A DNA stretch of 64,000 nucleotides from Streptomyces sp. A1136. Lineage in GTDB: Bacteria; Actinomycetota; Actinomycetes; Streptomycetales; Streptomycetaceae. Shown in pieces: positions 1-8,561 of this stretch (position 1 is its first letter; the number at the start of each line of letters is the position of its first letter). A program made the translations under genes and the position numbers. The notes under the pieces were generated by a model. It ran no database searches. It saw only the letters and a list, made by a program, of their open reading frames with translations, and was not told the DNA's origin. The DNA is taken from positions 1-64,000 of the forward strand of contig NZ_SSBJ01000028.1 in assembly GCF_004795055.1 (NCBI RefSeq). The letters are read 5' to 3'.

Positions 1-307
1 CGGCGAAGGTGGCGAATGCGGAGACCACCTGCACCCCGGGGGAGCTGTCGGGGAAGAAGACCTTGCCCATCGTTCCCGCGAGGTAGGCGTACACGCCGAA
101 GTCGAACCACTCCATCGTGTTGCCCAGCGCCGCGGCGGTCACGGCACGCCGTACCTGCGGCCGGTCGGAGACGGTCACGTCCTCGCTGCGGAGGGACGTC
201 TTGCGTCGCCGCAGGAGCGTGCGCAGCATCCGGTCGGTCGTCGGGTGGCCGCCGCGTGGCAGCCTCTTCCCCGGCCCACTGCCCGAGCCCCGTGACGGTC
301 CCGCCAT
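1..307 (-). CDS. MFS permease, metabolite:H+ symporter type, N-terminal part only
   Basis: Reading leftward from an ATG at 305-307, the frame stays open to the window edge, so about 102 N-terminal residues are visible. After a basic, low-complexity leader of some 55 residues comes the motif GNTMEWFDFGVYAYLA, the usual first transmembrane segment of the MHS (ProP/KgtP-like) branch of the major facilitator superfamily. These proteins import osmolytes or organic acids with protons at the cytoplasmic membrane. The start is uncertain: an internal ATG about 27 codons in would shorten the leader. Substrate cannot be judged. A related transporter, complete, lies at 8562-9989. Confidence 0.8.
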   Translation of the reverse strand, partial: MAGPSRGSGSGPGKRLPRGGHPTTDRMLRTLLRRRKTSLRSEDVTVSDRPQVRRAVTAAALGNTMEWFDFGVYAYLAGTMGKVFFPDSSPGVQVVSAFATFA

Positions 308-508
308 ACTGTCGGCCTCCTGGCTGGTCGCCGCTGCCTCGCCGGACTCCGATTCTGGGGTCTTCGCCCGGGCGCGGCCCGCCGGCTGGTCCGAGAGGGT
401 GAATTCGGCCGCGAGGAGCTCCCTCCGTCCGTGGGGCGACGCCGCGGCGGTGGACCACGCCGGGGAGGCCCTACGCCCCTCGGGCTTCCCACACCCGGGG
501 TGGCGGGT

Positions 509-1729
509 TCAGCGGCCCTTGGGCGCCGACGGTGTGTGGCCGGGATATACGTGCCGGGGGGTCACGATGCGGGTGACCGCCTCGCCGAACAGGGTGCTCG
601 GCTCCTGGCCGTCGTGCAGGACGTCGGTGTTGAGGACGATCACCATGGTCGCCCGCGCCTGGGGCAGGTAGACGGCGAGGCATTCGTAACCGGGGAGCGA
701 GCCGTTGTGGCCGATCCAACCCTGGACGTCGAAGATGCCCAGACCGTAGCCGGCACCCGTGACGCCGATCGGTCGGGTCTTGAGACGCTCGGCCTGCGTC
801 GCGGGGGTCAACAGGGCGCCGGTGGCGAGGGTGTGCGCCCAACCGCGCAGGTCCTGTAGGTCGGAGATCATCGCTCCGGCGGCCCAGGCCCAGGAAGGAT
901 TCCAGTCGGTCGCGTTCTCGATCCTTCCCGATGCCGTCTGGCTGGTGTAGCCCTGGGCGTGCGGGTCGGGGAATTTGGCGCCCGTGGGGAAGAGCGTCCG
1001 GTGCAACCCCGCCGGCCGGACGACGTCCCGCATGACGACCTCGTGCAGCGGCCGGCCGGTGACCTTCTCGATCACCAGGCCGAGGAGGACCAGGTTCGTG
1101 TTGGAGTAGTCGAACCGCGCGTCCGGCTGGAACTGAATGCCGTGTTTGAAGCTGTAGTCGAGCAACTGCCGCGGGGTGAAGGGCTTGTCCGGGTGCGCGA
1201 AGAGCGCCTTGGAGAAGTCCGGGTCCTCGCTGTAGTTGAACAGCCCGCTCCGCATGCCCGCCAGTTCGCGCAGGGTGATGCGGTCCCCGTTGGGAACGCC
1301 CTTGACGTACTTGCCGATCGGGTCGTCCAATCCGATCTTCCCCTGGTCGACCAGGCGGAGGAGGGCGGTGACCGTGAACGTCTTGGTCTCGCTGCCGATG
1401 CGGATGCGGAGTCCTTCGGTCATCGGCGCGCCGGTCGCCTTGTCCGCCACGCCGAAGGACTTCACGTAGCTTCCCTTGCCGGGTGCCCACAGTCCCACGG
1501 TGACGCCCGGAACCCGCGCGTCGTGCAGGACCCGGCGGATCGCCGAGTCCAGCTCGGCGGCCACGGCCGGGGTGAGCTGCCGGAATTCCGTGTTCGGTGA
1601 GGGGGCGGCGGCGGGCCGCGTGGGATCGGTCGCGCCCTGTGCGGACCCTGCCACGGCCGGGGTGATGAGCAGACCTGCGGCGGCGACGGCCATGCAGGCC
1701 CGGCGCAACCGAATCCCGTATGGCTTCAC
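509..1729 (-). CDS. Secreted serine hydrolase, class C beta-lactamase/DD-peptidase family
   Basis: This 406-residue protein has a signal peptide (about residues 1-32, basic start then ALA-rich core). It carries all three active-site motifs of the class C beta-lactamase / D-alanyl-D-alanine carboxypeptidase fold: SETK at 113-116 (nucleophile Ser113, Lys116), YSN at 208-210, and HNG at 341-343. The family acylates its serine with peptide or ester substrates outside the cell. It is monocistronic; the gene upstream on the other strand starts 173 bases away. Substrate is unknown. It makes a useful contrast with the homologue at 61190-62437, which has lost the same residues. Confidence 0.9.
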   Translation of the reverse strand: MKPYGIRLRRACMAVAAAGLLITPAVAGSAQGATDPTRPAAAPSPNTEFRQLTPAVAAELDSAIRRVLHDARVPGVTVGLWAPGKGSYVKSFGVADKATGAPMTEGLRIRIGSETKTFTVTALLRLVDQGKIGLDDPIGKYVKGVPNGDRITLRELAGMRSGLFNYSEDPDFSKALFAHPDKPFTPRQLLDYSFKHGIQFQPDARFDYSNTNLVLLGLVIEKVTGRPLHEVVMRDVVRPAGLHRTLFPTGAKFPDPHAQGYTSQTASGRIENATDWNPSWAWAAGAMISDLQDLRGWAHTLATGALLTPATQAERLKTRPIGVTGAGYGLGIFDVQGWIGHNGSLPGYECLAVYLPQARATMVIVLNTDVLHDGQEPSTLFGEAVTRIVTPRHVYPGHTPSAPKGR

Positions 1730-1901
1730 GGCCTGGCCTCCAGTCGTACGAGGGCCCGAGCAGGCTCAGGGTAGGCCCGCGCCACCGGGGCCGCGACGTG
1801 AGCCGCACGTCACGGCGGGGCGCGGAAGGCTGCGCGGGTGTTGCGGCGGCCGCCCCGGCGGGGCCCGGAACACCGGCCGCGCATGGTTCGTTGGGCTTCG
1901 C

Positions 1902-2594
1902 ATGACCACACCTGTGACAACGGGACAGGCCCTGACGCTGGACCGCCGGGAGGGCCGGTTCGGCGAGGTCGTGCTGCGGCAACGGGGCACCACCTACGAG
2001 ATCATCGCCAACGGCTGCTTCCTCATGGACACCTCCGACGGACGGTCGGAGCGACTGCTCGTCGACGCCGCGCGCCTGGCGCTCGATCCGCCGGCGGGCG
2101 GTGGACCACCGGCCCTGCTGATCGGAGGGCTGGGCGTCGGCTTCTCGCTCGCCCACGCCGCCGAGCAACCGCTCTGGGGGCGGATCGCCGTCGTCGAACG
2201 GGAGGACGCGATCATCGAGTGGCACCGGACGGGGCCGCTCGGCGCGATCTCCGCCCGGTCGCTCGCGGACCCTCGGACGACGATCCTCCATACCGACCTA
2301 GTGCGATACCTCGCGTCGGGCGCCGAGCGGTACGACGCGCTCTGCCTGGACATCGACAACGGCCCGGACTGGACGGTGGACGAGAAGAACCGCAAGCTCT
2401 ACTCCCGGGCCGGACTCGCGGCATGCCATGCCCGGCTCAACCCCGGCGGTGTCCTGGCCGTCTGGTCGGCACACCACTCCCCCGCCTTCGAAACCGCCCT
2501 GCGCGAGGCGGGCTTCACCGATGTCCGGACCGCGGAGGTCCCCGTGGCGCGCGGGGTCCCGGACGTGATCCACCTGGCCCGCAAGGCCGCCTGA
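1902..2594 (+). CDS. Spermidine synthase-like methyltransferase-fold protein
   Basis: A 230-residue protein with a Rossmann methyltransferase fold of the spermine/spermidine synthase superfamily. The nucleotide-binding loop is LLIGGLGVGFSLA (about residues 70-82), followed by an acidic strand end (VVERE). A later segment, YDALCLDIDNGPDW, resembles the catalytic strand of spermidine synthases. There is no adjacent decarboxylase gene for polyamine synthesis, so aminopropyl transfer is not assured; many actinobacterial members are of unknown role. The ATG at 1902 was chosen because the conserved region begins soon after it; the open frame extends much further upstream without similarity to the family. 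Confidence 0.75.
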   Translation: MTTPVTTGQALTLDRREGRFGEVVLRQRGTTYEIIANGCFLMDTSDGRSERLLVDAARLALDPPAGGGPPALLIGGLGVGFSLAHAAEQPLWGRIAVVEREDAIIEWHRTGPLGAISARSLADPRTTILHTDLVRYLASGAERYDALCLDIDNGPDWTVDEKNRKLYSRAGLAACHARLNPGGVLAVWSAHHSPAFETALREAGFTDVRTAEVPVARGVPDVIHLARKAA

Positions 2595-2649
2595 ACGCGT
2601 CGTCGGACTCCTGCCCCAAGGGGGAAACACGTCAGACGGGCAACCCCGC

Positions 2650-3161
2650 GTGACCGTGGAGGCCGGCGTGGAGATCCCGGTTCCGGCCGCCGGCGAGGTA
2701 CGGACGGTCGGAGCGGTCATCCTCGACGCGGACGGCAAAGCCTTCGCTCAAAAGCGCGGCCCGGACCGGCGCCTCTTCCCGACTGCCGGGACGTCGTCGG
2801 AGGTCACGTCGAACCCGGCGAACCCCTCCTGGCGGCCCTCGCCCGCGAGGTCGCGGAAGAGACGGGGTGGCACCTGGCACGGGTCCGGCGTCTGCTCGCG
2901 ACCACCACCCGGACCGGCGACGACGGCGCCGGAGTACGGCACGAGGCCGATTTCCCCGTCGAGGTCGACGGCGACTTGGACCGTCCCGAGGTCGAGTGGT
3001 CCAAGCACACCGCATACGGCCGGTTCGGACCGGAGGACCTGCCCCGCCTCGAAGAGAACCGGGCGCCCGGCGAGCATCTCGGCCACGACCTGATCGCGCT
3101 CGCCCTGCGGGGCCGGGGGGGCGAGCGGGTCCGGCCGGGCGGGTCGTCGCCGGGGGCCTGA
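2650..3161 (+). pseudogene. Nudix hydrolase, frameshifted
   Basis: The first 43 or so codons (GTG at 2650) read as the start of a Nudix domain (RTVGAVILDADGKAFAQKR). Near 2778-2788 the match moves to the next frame, which carries a full Nudix box: GGHVEPGE, then REVAEETGW. It continues to a TGA at 3159-3161. Restoring one G in the run CCCGACTG (near 2780) would join the halves as LFPDCRDVVGGHVEPGE. The family hydrolyses nucleoside diphosphates linked to another group, with Mg2+ held by the box glutamates. Either the gene is broken or the assembly has a one-base error; the intact box and codon pattern after the break suggest a recent event. Confidence 0.75.
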
Positions 3162-3248
3162 TCCGTAGGCGCCCGGTGGCACCGGATGCGGATCGCAGGG
3201 GTCTGGAACATCCTGGGAGCGCCGGACAACGAACCGAAGGAGACGGCC

Positions 3249-3437
3249 ATGTCCATGATGGACAAGCTCAAGCAGATGCTCAAGGGGCACGAGAAGCAGG
3301 CGAACCAGGGCGTCGACAAGGCCGGCGACTACGTTGACGGGCGGACCGAGGGCAAGTACCGCACCCAGACCGACATGGCGCAGGAACAGCTCAAGCGGCG
3401 CATCGGACCGGAAGACCCGCCGCCGCCCGCTCGGTAG
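3249..3437 (+). CDS. Small antitoxin-like protein (Rv0909/MT0933 type)
   Basis: A 62-residue hydrophilic protein starting MSMMDKLKQMLKGHEKQ, with a charged helical body (KAGDYVDGRTEGKY) and a proline-rich end. The pattern of a short lysine-rich helix followed by a DK.GD..D..T.GKY stretch is that of the actinobacterial family annotated as antitoxin (Rv0909 / MT0933-like). No toxin gene is adjacent, as is usual for Streptomyces copies, so a toxin-antitoxin role is doubtful. The ATG at 3249 was chosen because GAAGGAG precedes it at good spacing. Confidence 0.7.
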   Translation: MSMMDKLKQMLKGHEKQANQGVDKAGDYVDGRTEGKYRTQTDMAQEQLKRRIGPEDPPPPAR

Positions 3438-3522
3438 TCGTCGGAGGTCCGCCCCGCGCGGACCGGGCGTCCGCCCGCGCCGGTGGGTCCCACGGTGCGG
3501 GTGAGGGCGCCGGGGACGCGAG

Positions 3523-4746
3523 ATGATGGCCGGCATGACGAGTTGGCTGACGCGCCACGCCACGCTGATCGTGGCGTGCTCAGCGGTCGCACACCTGGTG
3601 GTCGTCTTCTGTTCGGCCGACATGTTCGATCTGCGGGTGTACCGGGAGGGCGCACCCGGCGTCCTGACCGGCCATCTCTACGACTTCCGGCTGACCCGCG
3701 CCGATCCGGGAGCCCAGCCGCTCCCCTTCACCTACCCGCCCTTCGCGGCGCTGGTGTTCCTGCCGCTGGCGTCCGTGCCGTGGTGGCTGACGCAGGTGTT
3801 GTGGCAGGTGCTGTCCCTGGCCGCCGCGCTGTACCTCGTCCGCGGCTCGTTCGCGCTGTCGCATCCGGGCCGGACGGTCGAACCCACCCGCGTCCACCTC
3901 TGGACGGCTGCGGTGTTGTGGCTGGAGCCCGTGCTGCACGGGATCGCGCTCGGGCAGGTCAGTCTGCCGCTCGCCGCGCTGTCACTGGCCGCCGCGCTGC
4001 GACCGGGCGCCCTCGCGGCGGGCGCGGGTATCGGCATCGCGGCGGGAATCAAGCTGACGCCTGCCGGTGGCGTCGTGTACCTGTTGGCAGCGGGCCGACG
4101 CCGGGCCGCCGCGTACGCGGCCTGCGCCTTCGCGGCGACGGTCGTCCTGGCCGCTCTCGTGGCGCCCGTCGAATCCTGGCGGTACTGGCTCCACCTCCTC
4201 GGCGACAGCGGGCGCATCGGACCGATGGCCTCGGCGGAGAACCAGTCGCTGCGTGGCTGCCTGGCCCGGCTCCTGGGGCACGACGGCGGTGCCGCGGGCC
4301 TGTGGTGGCCGGCGCTCGTACTCCTGGCCGCCGCCGCGACGGCGCTCGCACTGCGCGCCGCGATGGTGCGGGGCGACCGGCTGGCCATGCTGCTGACCGC
4401 GCAGCTCTTCGTCTTGTTGGCGAGCCCGATCTCGTGGAGCCACCACTGGGTGTGGTCGGTTCCGGCGCTGATCTGGCTGCTGTACGGCCCTCTGCGCGGC
4501 CGACGGCTCAGTGGCGCGGCCGCGGCGGTATGGGCACTGTCGGCCGGCGCCTGGGTGGTGCCGGCGCTCCACGCGGTGGCCCCGGCGGGCCGACCCGTGT
4601 CCTGGCCCGTCGCGCTGGCCGCCTGCGCCTATCCGCTGGCGGCCGCCCTCACGCTGGCGGCGGTCGCGACCGCGCGGCCGGACGCCCCGGCCCCGCCGCC
4701 GAACGCCTTCCCCGCGCGGGCCCGCACCACCACCCACGGCCACTGA
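3523..4746 (+). CDS. GT87-family membrane mannosyltransferase (DUF2029)
   Basis: A 407-residue protein made mostly of hydrophobic segments, with the family signature FDLRVYREGA near residue 35 and PLPFTYPPFAAL near residue 68. These are typical of actinobacterial GT87 (DUF2029) polyprenol-phosphate-mannose-dependent mannosyltransferases. The acidic residue just after the first membrane segment is the likely catalytic site by analogy with GT-C enzymes. Known members add mannose to cell-envelope glycolipids. The gene stands alone. Several in-frame ATGs lie at the start (3523, 3526, 3535); the first is kept for want of a decisive ribosome-binding site. Confidence 0.82.
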   Translation: MMAGMTSWLTRHATLIVACSAVAHLVVVFCSADMFDLRVYREGAPGVLTGHLYDFRLTRADPGAQPLPFTYPPFAALVFLPLASVPWWLTQVLWQVLSLAAALYLVRGSFALSHPGRTVEPTRVHLWTAAVLWLEPVLHGIALGQVSLPLAALSLAAALRPGALAAGAGIGIAAGIKLTPAGGVVYLLAAGRRRAAAYAACAFAATVVLAALVAPVESWRYWLHLLGDSGRIGPMASAENQSLRGCLARLLGHDGGAAGLWWPALVLLAAAATALALRAAMVRGDRLAMLLTAQLFVLLASPISWSHHWVWSVPALIWLLYGPLRGRRLSGAAAAVWALSAGAWVVPALHAVAPAGRPVSWPVALAACAYPLAAALTLAAVATARPDAPAPPPNAFPARARTTTHGH

Positions 4747-4801
4747 CCGGGGTCCGACGACCGCTGTCCGGGCTCGGCAACACACCGGTGGCCGACCGCC
4801 G

Positions 4802-5125
4802 TCAGGCCTGACCGGTCTCGAAGCGGGTCACCTTGCCACCGTCCACGGTGAACCGCCAGGCAGTGCGCATGGCGCCCCAGGTGTCGTTCCGGAAGTCCGC
4901 CACGAGTGCGAGGCCGTCGGGGGTCTGGGTCTCGACGTCCATGTGGCCGCCGGAGCCGAAGATCTCCCGCTCCGTCCAAGCGGCGAGGTCGCGGTCGCTG
5001 CCGTCGTCCGACATCGTGGCGCCCGGGGCCAAGGACGCGGCGAACGCCTGCCGGTCGCCGGCGTTCAGCGCGAGGACGAAGGCGCGTACCGCCGGTTCGG
5101 TCAACTGGTCGGGAGGGAGGGCCAT
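4802..5125 (-). CDS. NTF2-like / SnoaL-like protein
   Basis: A 107-residue protein of the nuclear transport factor 2-like cone fold: AVRAFVLALNAGDRQAFAASLAPGA is the usual helical start. The strand-rich second half (LVADFRNDTWGAMRTAWRFTVDGGKVTRFETGQ) forms the curved sheet. Family members include small isomerases, cyclases and ligand-binding proteins; nothing here fixes the substrate. ATG 5125 is preferred over the GTG one codon upstream because GGAGACAGTG gives a sensible ribosome-binding distance. It is divergent from the TAXI gene at 5283. Confidence 0.75.
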   Translation of the reverse strand: MALPPDQLTEPAVRAFVLALNAGDRQAFAASLAPGATMSDDGSDRDLAAWTEREIFGSGGHMDVETQTPDGLALVADFRNDTWGAMRTAWRFTVDGGKVTRFETGQA

Positions 5126-5282
5126 CACTGTCTCCGTGACTGTGGGGAGGGGAGCGTCCGCCTTCGATAGTGGACCCCGCGCCGTGGCGGAGCGGTGCTC
5201 TGCGGGCCCGCCGCGCGTGTCGGAGGTCCGGCAGGGCGGCGGCCGACCGCCCGGCGCCGCCCGCGGTCGCTACGCTCCCGAT

Positions 5283-6254
5283 GTGAGCAGCACACCATGG
5301 GACCGCCGACGGGTGGTGGGGGCGGGACTCGGCGCCCTCGCCTCCGCCTGCGCCGGATGCACCGCGCAGTCGGGGCCGACATGCCGGCTGCTCCTGGCGA
5401 CCGGGCCGGAGGGAGGGCCGTACAACGCGTTCGGCAACGCGCTCGCGCAGGCCGTCGCGGCGAGCGGCAGCCGCCTGCGGATCGTTCCCGTGAGCACGGC
5501 CGCCAGCGTCGACAACCTGCGCGAGTTGGAGGCCGGCGCCGTCGACTTGGCGCTGGCCATGGCGGACGTGGCCGAGGACGCGGCGCTGGGGCGCGAGCCG
5601 TTCGCCCGTCCCGCCGCCTCGGCGACCGCGCTGGCACGGGTCTACGTGAACTACACGCACCTCCTGGTCCCGGCGGACGGAGCGGTGCGGTCGGTGCCGG
5701 ACCTCGCGGGGCGTCCGGTGGCGGCGGGCGCGGCGGGTTCGGGCGTGCAGGTGGTGGCGGGACGCCTGCTGCGGGAGGCCGGGCTGGGCGAGGGTCGCCT
5801 CCCCGCCCGCGAGCGGCAACTGGGCCTCGCCGAGTCCGCGCGGGCCCTGCGCGAGGGCGCCGTCGACGCGCTGTTCTGGTCGGGAGGCGTGCCCACCCCG
5901 GCCTTGGCGACGCTGTCGCGCGAGATGCCGCTGCGGTTCCTGCCGCTGGACGGGTACGTGGGGCCCCTCCGGGACCGCTACGGGCCGGTGTACTCGGCCG
6001 TCACCATCCCGAGCGGGGCGTACGGGCCGGCGGAACCCGTGGGAACCCTCGGGGTCGCCAACTACCTCCTCGCGCGTGCGGACGTACCGCGGGACGCGGC
6101 GCGCGAGTTGCTGACGGTCGTGTTCGAGCGGTGGGGTGACCTGCTGCGGGAGGTGACGGCCGGAGCACGGCTGGAGCCCCGGTTCGCCATCTCCACCGGT
6201 CGGGTACCGCTTCACCGGGGTGCGGTGGCGTACTACAGGTCCGTGTACGGCTGA
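5283..6254 (+). CDS. TAXI-family solute-binding lipoprotein
   Basis: A 323-residue TAXI (TRAP-associated extracytoplasmic immunogenic) binding protein. The start has arginines RRR at residues 8-10 before a hydrophobic stretch and cysteines at 23 and 26, fitting a Tat-exported lipoprotein. The mature part begins LLLATGPEGGPYNAFGNALA, the family's ligand-binding loop, with RIVPVSTAASVDNLRELEAG and later segments typical of the fold. Such proteins bind small carboxylates outside the membrane. No TRAP membrane subunits are nearby. Its 3' end overlaps the sensor kinase gene by 22 bases in a convergent arrangement, suggesting it may feed the kinase rather than a transporter. Start GTG 5283 lacks a clear ribosome-binding site. 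Confidence 0.82.
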   Translation: MSSTPWDRRRVVGAGLGALASACAGCTAQSGPTCRLLLATGPEGGPYNAFGNALAQAVAASGSRLRIVPVSTAASVDNLRELEAGAVDLALAMADVAEDAALGREPFARPAASATALARVYVNYTHLLVPADGAVRSVPDLAGRPVAAGAAGSGVQVVAGRLLREAGLGEGRLPARERQLGLAESARALREGAVDALFWSGGVPTPALATLSREMPLRFLPLDGYVGPLRDRYGPVYSAVTIPSGAYGPAEPVGTLGVANYLLARADVPRDAARELLTVVFERWGDLLREVTAGARLEPRFAISTGRVPLHRGAVAYYRSVYG

Positions 6255-7642
6255 GGCGCGCGCGAGGACGGCAGCCGCAGCTCGAAGGTCAGGCCGTGAG
6301 GCGTGTTGCGGCCGACGTCGAGCCGGCCGCCGCTGACGCGGGCGATCTCGTCGGCGATGGCCAGGCCCAACCCGCTGCCGGGGACGTTCTGGTGCTCCGG
6401 CGAACGCCCGAAGCGCCGCAGCAGTATCGGGAGTTGGTCCTCGGCGACGCCGGGACCGTCGTCCGCGACGCGGACGGCGATCTGCCCGTCGGTCGCGTCC
6501 CGCGTGACGCTCACGACGACGCGGCCGCCGGGCGGGACGAACTTGACCGCGTTGTCGAGGAGGGCGTCCAGGACGCGGCCCGCCGCGTCGGGCAGGGCGA
6601 CGGCACGCAGACCCCCGGCAGGCGTGGATGTGGTCAGCTCCAGTTCTGCAGCCCGGAACACCGGCTCCCAGGCCGTCACCCGCTCCCGTACCGCCCGTGA
6701 CACGTCCTGTTCGGCGGGCTCCGCGGTACCCGACTCCACGCGCGCCATCGCCAACAGGCCGTCGAGCAGTTGCTCCAGACGTTCCGCCTCGTCGAGGGCG
6801 CGGGCGTGCTCGGCGCGGCCGGGACCGGGGGCGATGTGCGGTTCGACGTTCTCCAGCCGCAGGACCAGGGTGGCCAGGGGGTTGCGCAGTTGATGGGAGG
6901 CGTCGGCGACGAAGTCGCGCTGGCGGCCGATGGAGTCGGCCAGGGCCTGCGCCATCGTGTTGAAGTGCTGTCCCAGCCGCCGCAGTTCGGGCGGCCCGGT
7001 GTACGAGACGGTCCGCGCCTGGAGGCGCCCGGCGGTCAGTCCCTCCACCGCCCGGTCGAGGTCGAGGACGGGGCGCATCAGCCAGCGCGCGGTCCCCGCC
7101 GCGACCAGGCCGGCCGCCGCGAAGGCGGCGAGCGCCCCGGCCGCGATCAGCGACCAGCGGACCGTGACGTCCCGGCGGGCCGTTCCGGTGGGGACGGACA
7201 TCAGGACCGCCCCGCTGACCCGCTCGTCACGGCCCACCGGTTCGGCGACGACGACGTCCCCCGGACCCCACGGGCGAAGGGTGGGCAGTCGGTCGGTGGA
7301 GCGGCCGGTGAGGGCGCGGCGCCGGGCGTCCGCCGTCCGGCCGGTCGACGAGGCGGGGGAGGCGGGTCCTGCCTGGGCGAGAGTCCGCCCGGCCGTGTCG
7401 ACGACGATCACCGAGGCCCCGTAGAGCTGGGCGTAGCGGTTGATCTCGGCGGTCAGTTCCGACCGGTCGGCGCCGGTGCGCATCCGGTCGGCGAGGTCCG
7501 CGAACCGCACCGCTTCGGAGCGGCGTTGCAGGAGCAGGTGCTCGGTCCGTCCCCGCGCGTACGCCTCGGCCAGTGGCAGGCAGAGCAGCAGCGCGGCGGC
7601 GCCCATGAGCACCGTCAGCAGGACGAGGAGCCGGCGCCTCAC
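6233..7642 (-). CDS. Two-component sensor histidine kinase
   Basis: A 469-residue membrane kinase. TM1 is at about 4-27 and an extracytoplasmic sensor loop runs to about 163. TM2 (165-185) is followed by a HAMP region and the dimerisation box FVADASHQLRNPL with phospho-acceptor His250. The ATP-binding domain has DDGPGVAEDQ and GSGLGLAIADEI. The start overlaps the response regulator stop by ATGA, so the two are co-translated. The short periplasmic domain and the convergent TAXI gene suggest sensing of a small organic acid, by analogy with kinases that work with binding proteins; that is inference. Confidence 0.93.
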   Translation of the reverse strand: MRRRLLVLLTVLMGAAALLLCLPLAEAYARGRTEHLLLQRRSEAVRFADLADRMRTGADRSELTAEINRYAQLYGASVIVVDTAGRTLAQAGPASPASSTGRTADARRRALTGRSTDRLPTLRPWGPGDVVVAEPVGRDERVSGAVLMSVPTGTARRDVTVRWSLIAAGALAAFAAAGLVAAGTARWLMRPVLDLDRAVEGLTAGRLQARTVSYTGPPELRRLGQHFNTMAQALADSIGRQRDFVADASHQLRNPLATLVLRLENVEPHIAPGPGRAEHARALDEAERLEQLLDGLLAMARVESGTAEPAEQDVSRAVRERVTAWEPVFRAAELELTTSTPAGGLRAVALPDAAGRVLDALLDNAVKFVPPGGRVVVSVTRDATDGQIAVRVADDGPGVAEDQLPILLRRFGRSPEHQNVPGSGLGLAIADEIARVSGGRLDVGRNTPHGLTFELRLPSSRAPQPYTDL

Positions 7643-8403
7643 CGGCCGCCGTCCCCGGCGTCGTTCCCTGCGCCACTGCCGTCGCCACCGCCCTCACCGC
7701 CGCCTTCGTCGTCCACGGCGGGGCAACCGAGTTGGTAGCCGAACCCGCGAACGGTGCGCACCAGCCCGGAGCGGCGGGTCTTGGCCCGGATGCCCGCCAC
7801 GTGGACGTCCAGCGACCGTGAGGCGCCGAGGAAGGCGTCGCCCCAGATCCGGTCCAGGATCTCCTCGCGGGAGTGCACTTCGTCCGGGCGCGCGGCCAGG
7901 AAGGCCAACACGTCGAACTCGCGGCGCGTCAGGCGGACCGTGCGTCCGGCCACGGCGACCGTGCGGCACGCGAGGTCGATCTCGACGTCCCCGGTGCGCA
8001 CGGGCCGGCCGCCGGTGTCGGGAGGACCGGCCGCCGTACGCGCCGAGGGGATGCCGGTCCTGCGGCGCACGGTGTCGATGCGGGCGATCAACTCGGCCAT
8101 CCGGAACGGCTTGACGACGTAGTCGTCGGCCCCGGCCCGCAAGCCCTGCACGATGTCGCGTTCCTCGCAGCGCGCGGTCACGACGATCAGCGGCGCGTCG
8201 CAGACGGTTCGCAGTCGACGCAGCAGTTCCAGGCCGTCCAGGTCGGGCAGGCCCAGATCGAGGAGCACGAAGTCGGCCTCGCGGACGTGCCGCAGGGCGT
8301 CCAGGGCGCGGCCGACCCGGCGGACCGTGTGCCCGCGCTGCGCGAGTGCGGTGCCGAGGGCCTGGGCCATGCGGTCGTCGTCCTCGACGAGAAGGGCGTG
8401 CAT
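7639..8403 (-). CDS. OmpR-family response regulator
   Basis: A 254-residue regulator. The receiver domain has the acidic pair in LLVEDDD (residues 4-10), phospho-acceptor Asp49 in DFVLLDLGLPD, and the conserved lysine in ADDYVVKPF. The C-terminal winged helix (about 150-235) contains LTRREFDVLAFLAARPDEV and the recognition helix region SLDVHVAGIRAKTRR. It is first gene of the kinase pair (4-base overlap) and lies 158 bases downstream of the MHS transporter on the same strand. The tail after about 236 is a glycine/aspartate-rich low-complexity stretch. Confidence 0.94.
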   Translation of the reverse strand: MHALLVEDDDRMAQALGTALAQRGHTVRRVGRALDALRHVREADFVLLDLGLPDLDGLELLRRLRTVCDAPLIVVTARCEERDIVQGLRAGADDYVVKPFRMAELIARIDTVRRRTGIPSARTAAGPPDTGGRPVRTGDVEIDLACRTVAVAGRTVRLTRREFDVLAFLAARPDEVHSREEILDRIWGDAFLGASRSLDVHVAGIRAKTRRSGLVRTVRGFGYQLGCPAVDDEGGGEGGGDGSGAGNDAGDGGR

Positions 8404-8504
8404 CGGCGGTCTTCCTCGTCACGCGCGCGGACCGGGTCGGGACCGCCCGACCGGTCGGCCCGGGGCAGCAGCTTACGCGAGCCGCCGCCCGGGGCCGCCG
8501 GATC

Positions 8505-8530
8505 GGGGCCGTCGGTCGGGGCCGTCGGTC
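8505..8530. repeat. 13-bp tandem duplication
   Basis: Two exact, adjacent copies of GGGGCCGTCGGTC lie in the gap between the response regulator start and the MHS transporter stop. No function is evident; slipped-strand duplication in GC-rich DNA is the simplest reading. Confidence 0.7.
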
Positions 8531-8561
8531 GGAGGCGCCGGAGCGGGGCCGCCCGCGCGGT

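Noticed and set aside
4629..6215. A 528-codon minus-strand open frame
   Set aside because: It crosses the TAXI gene and an intergenic gap and has no recognisable domain.
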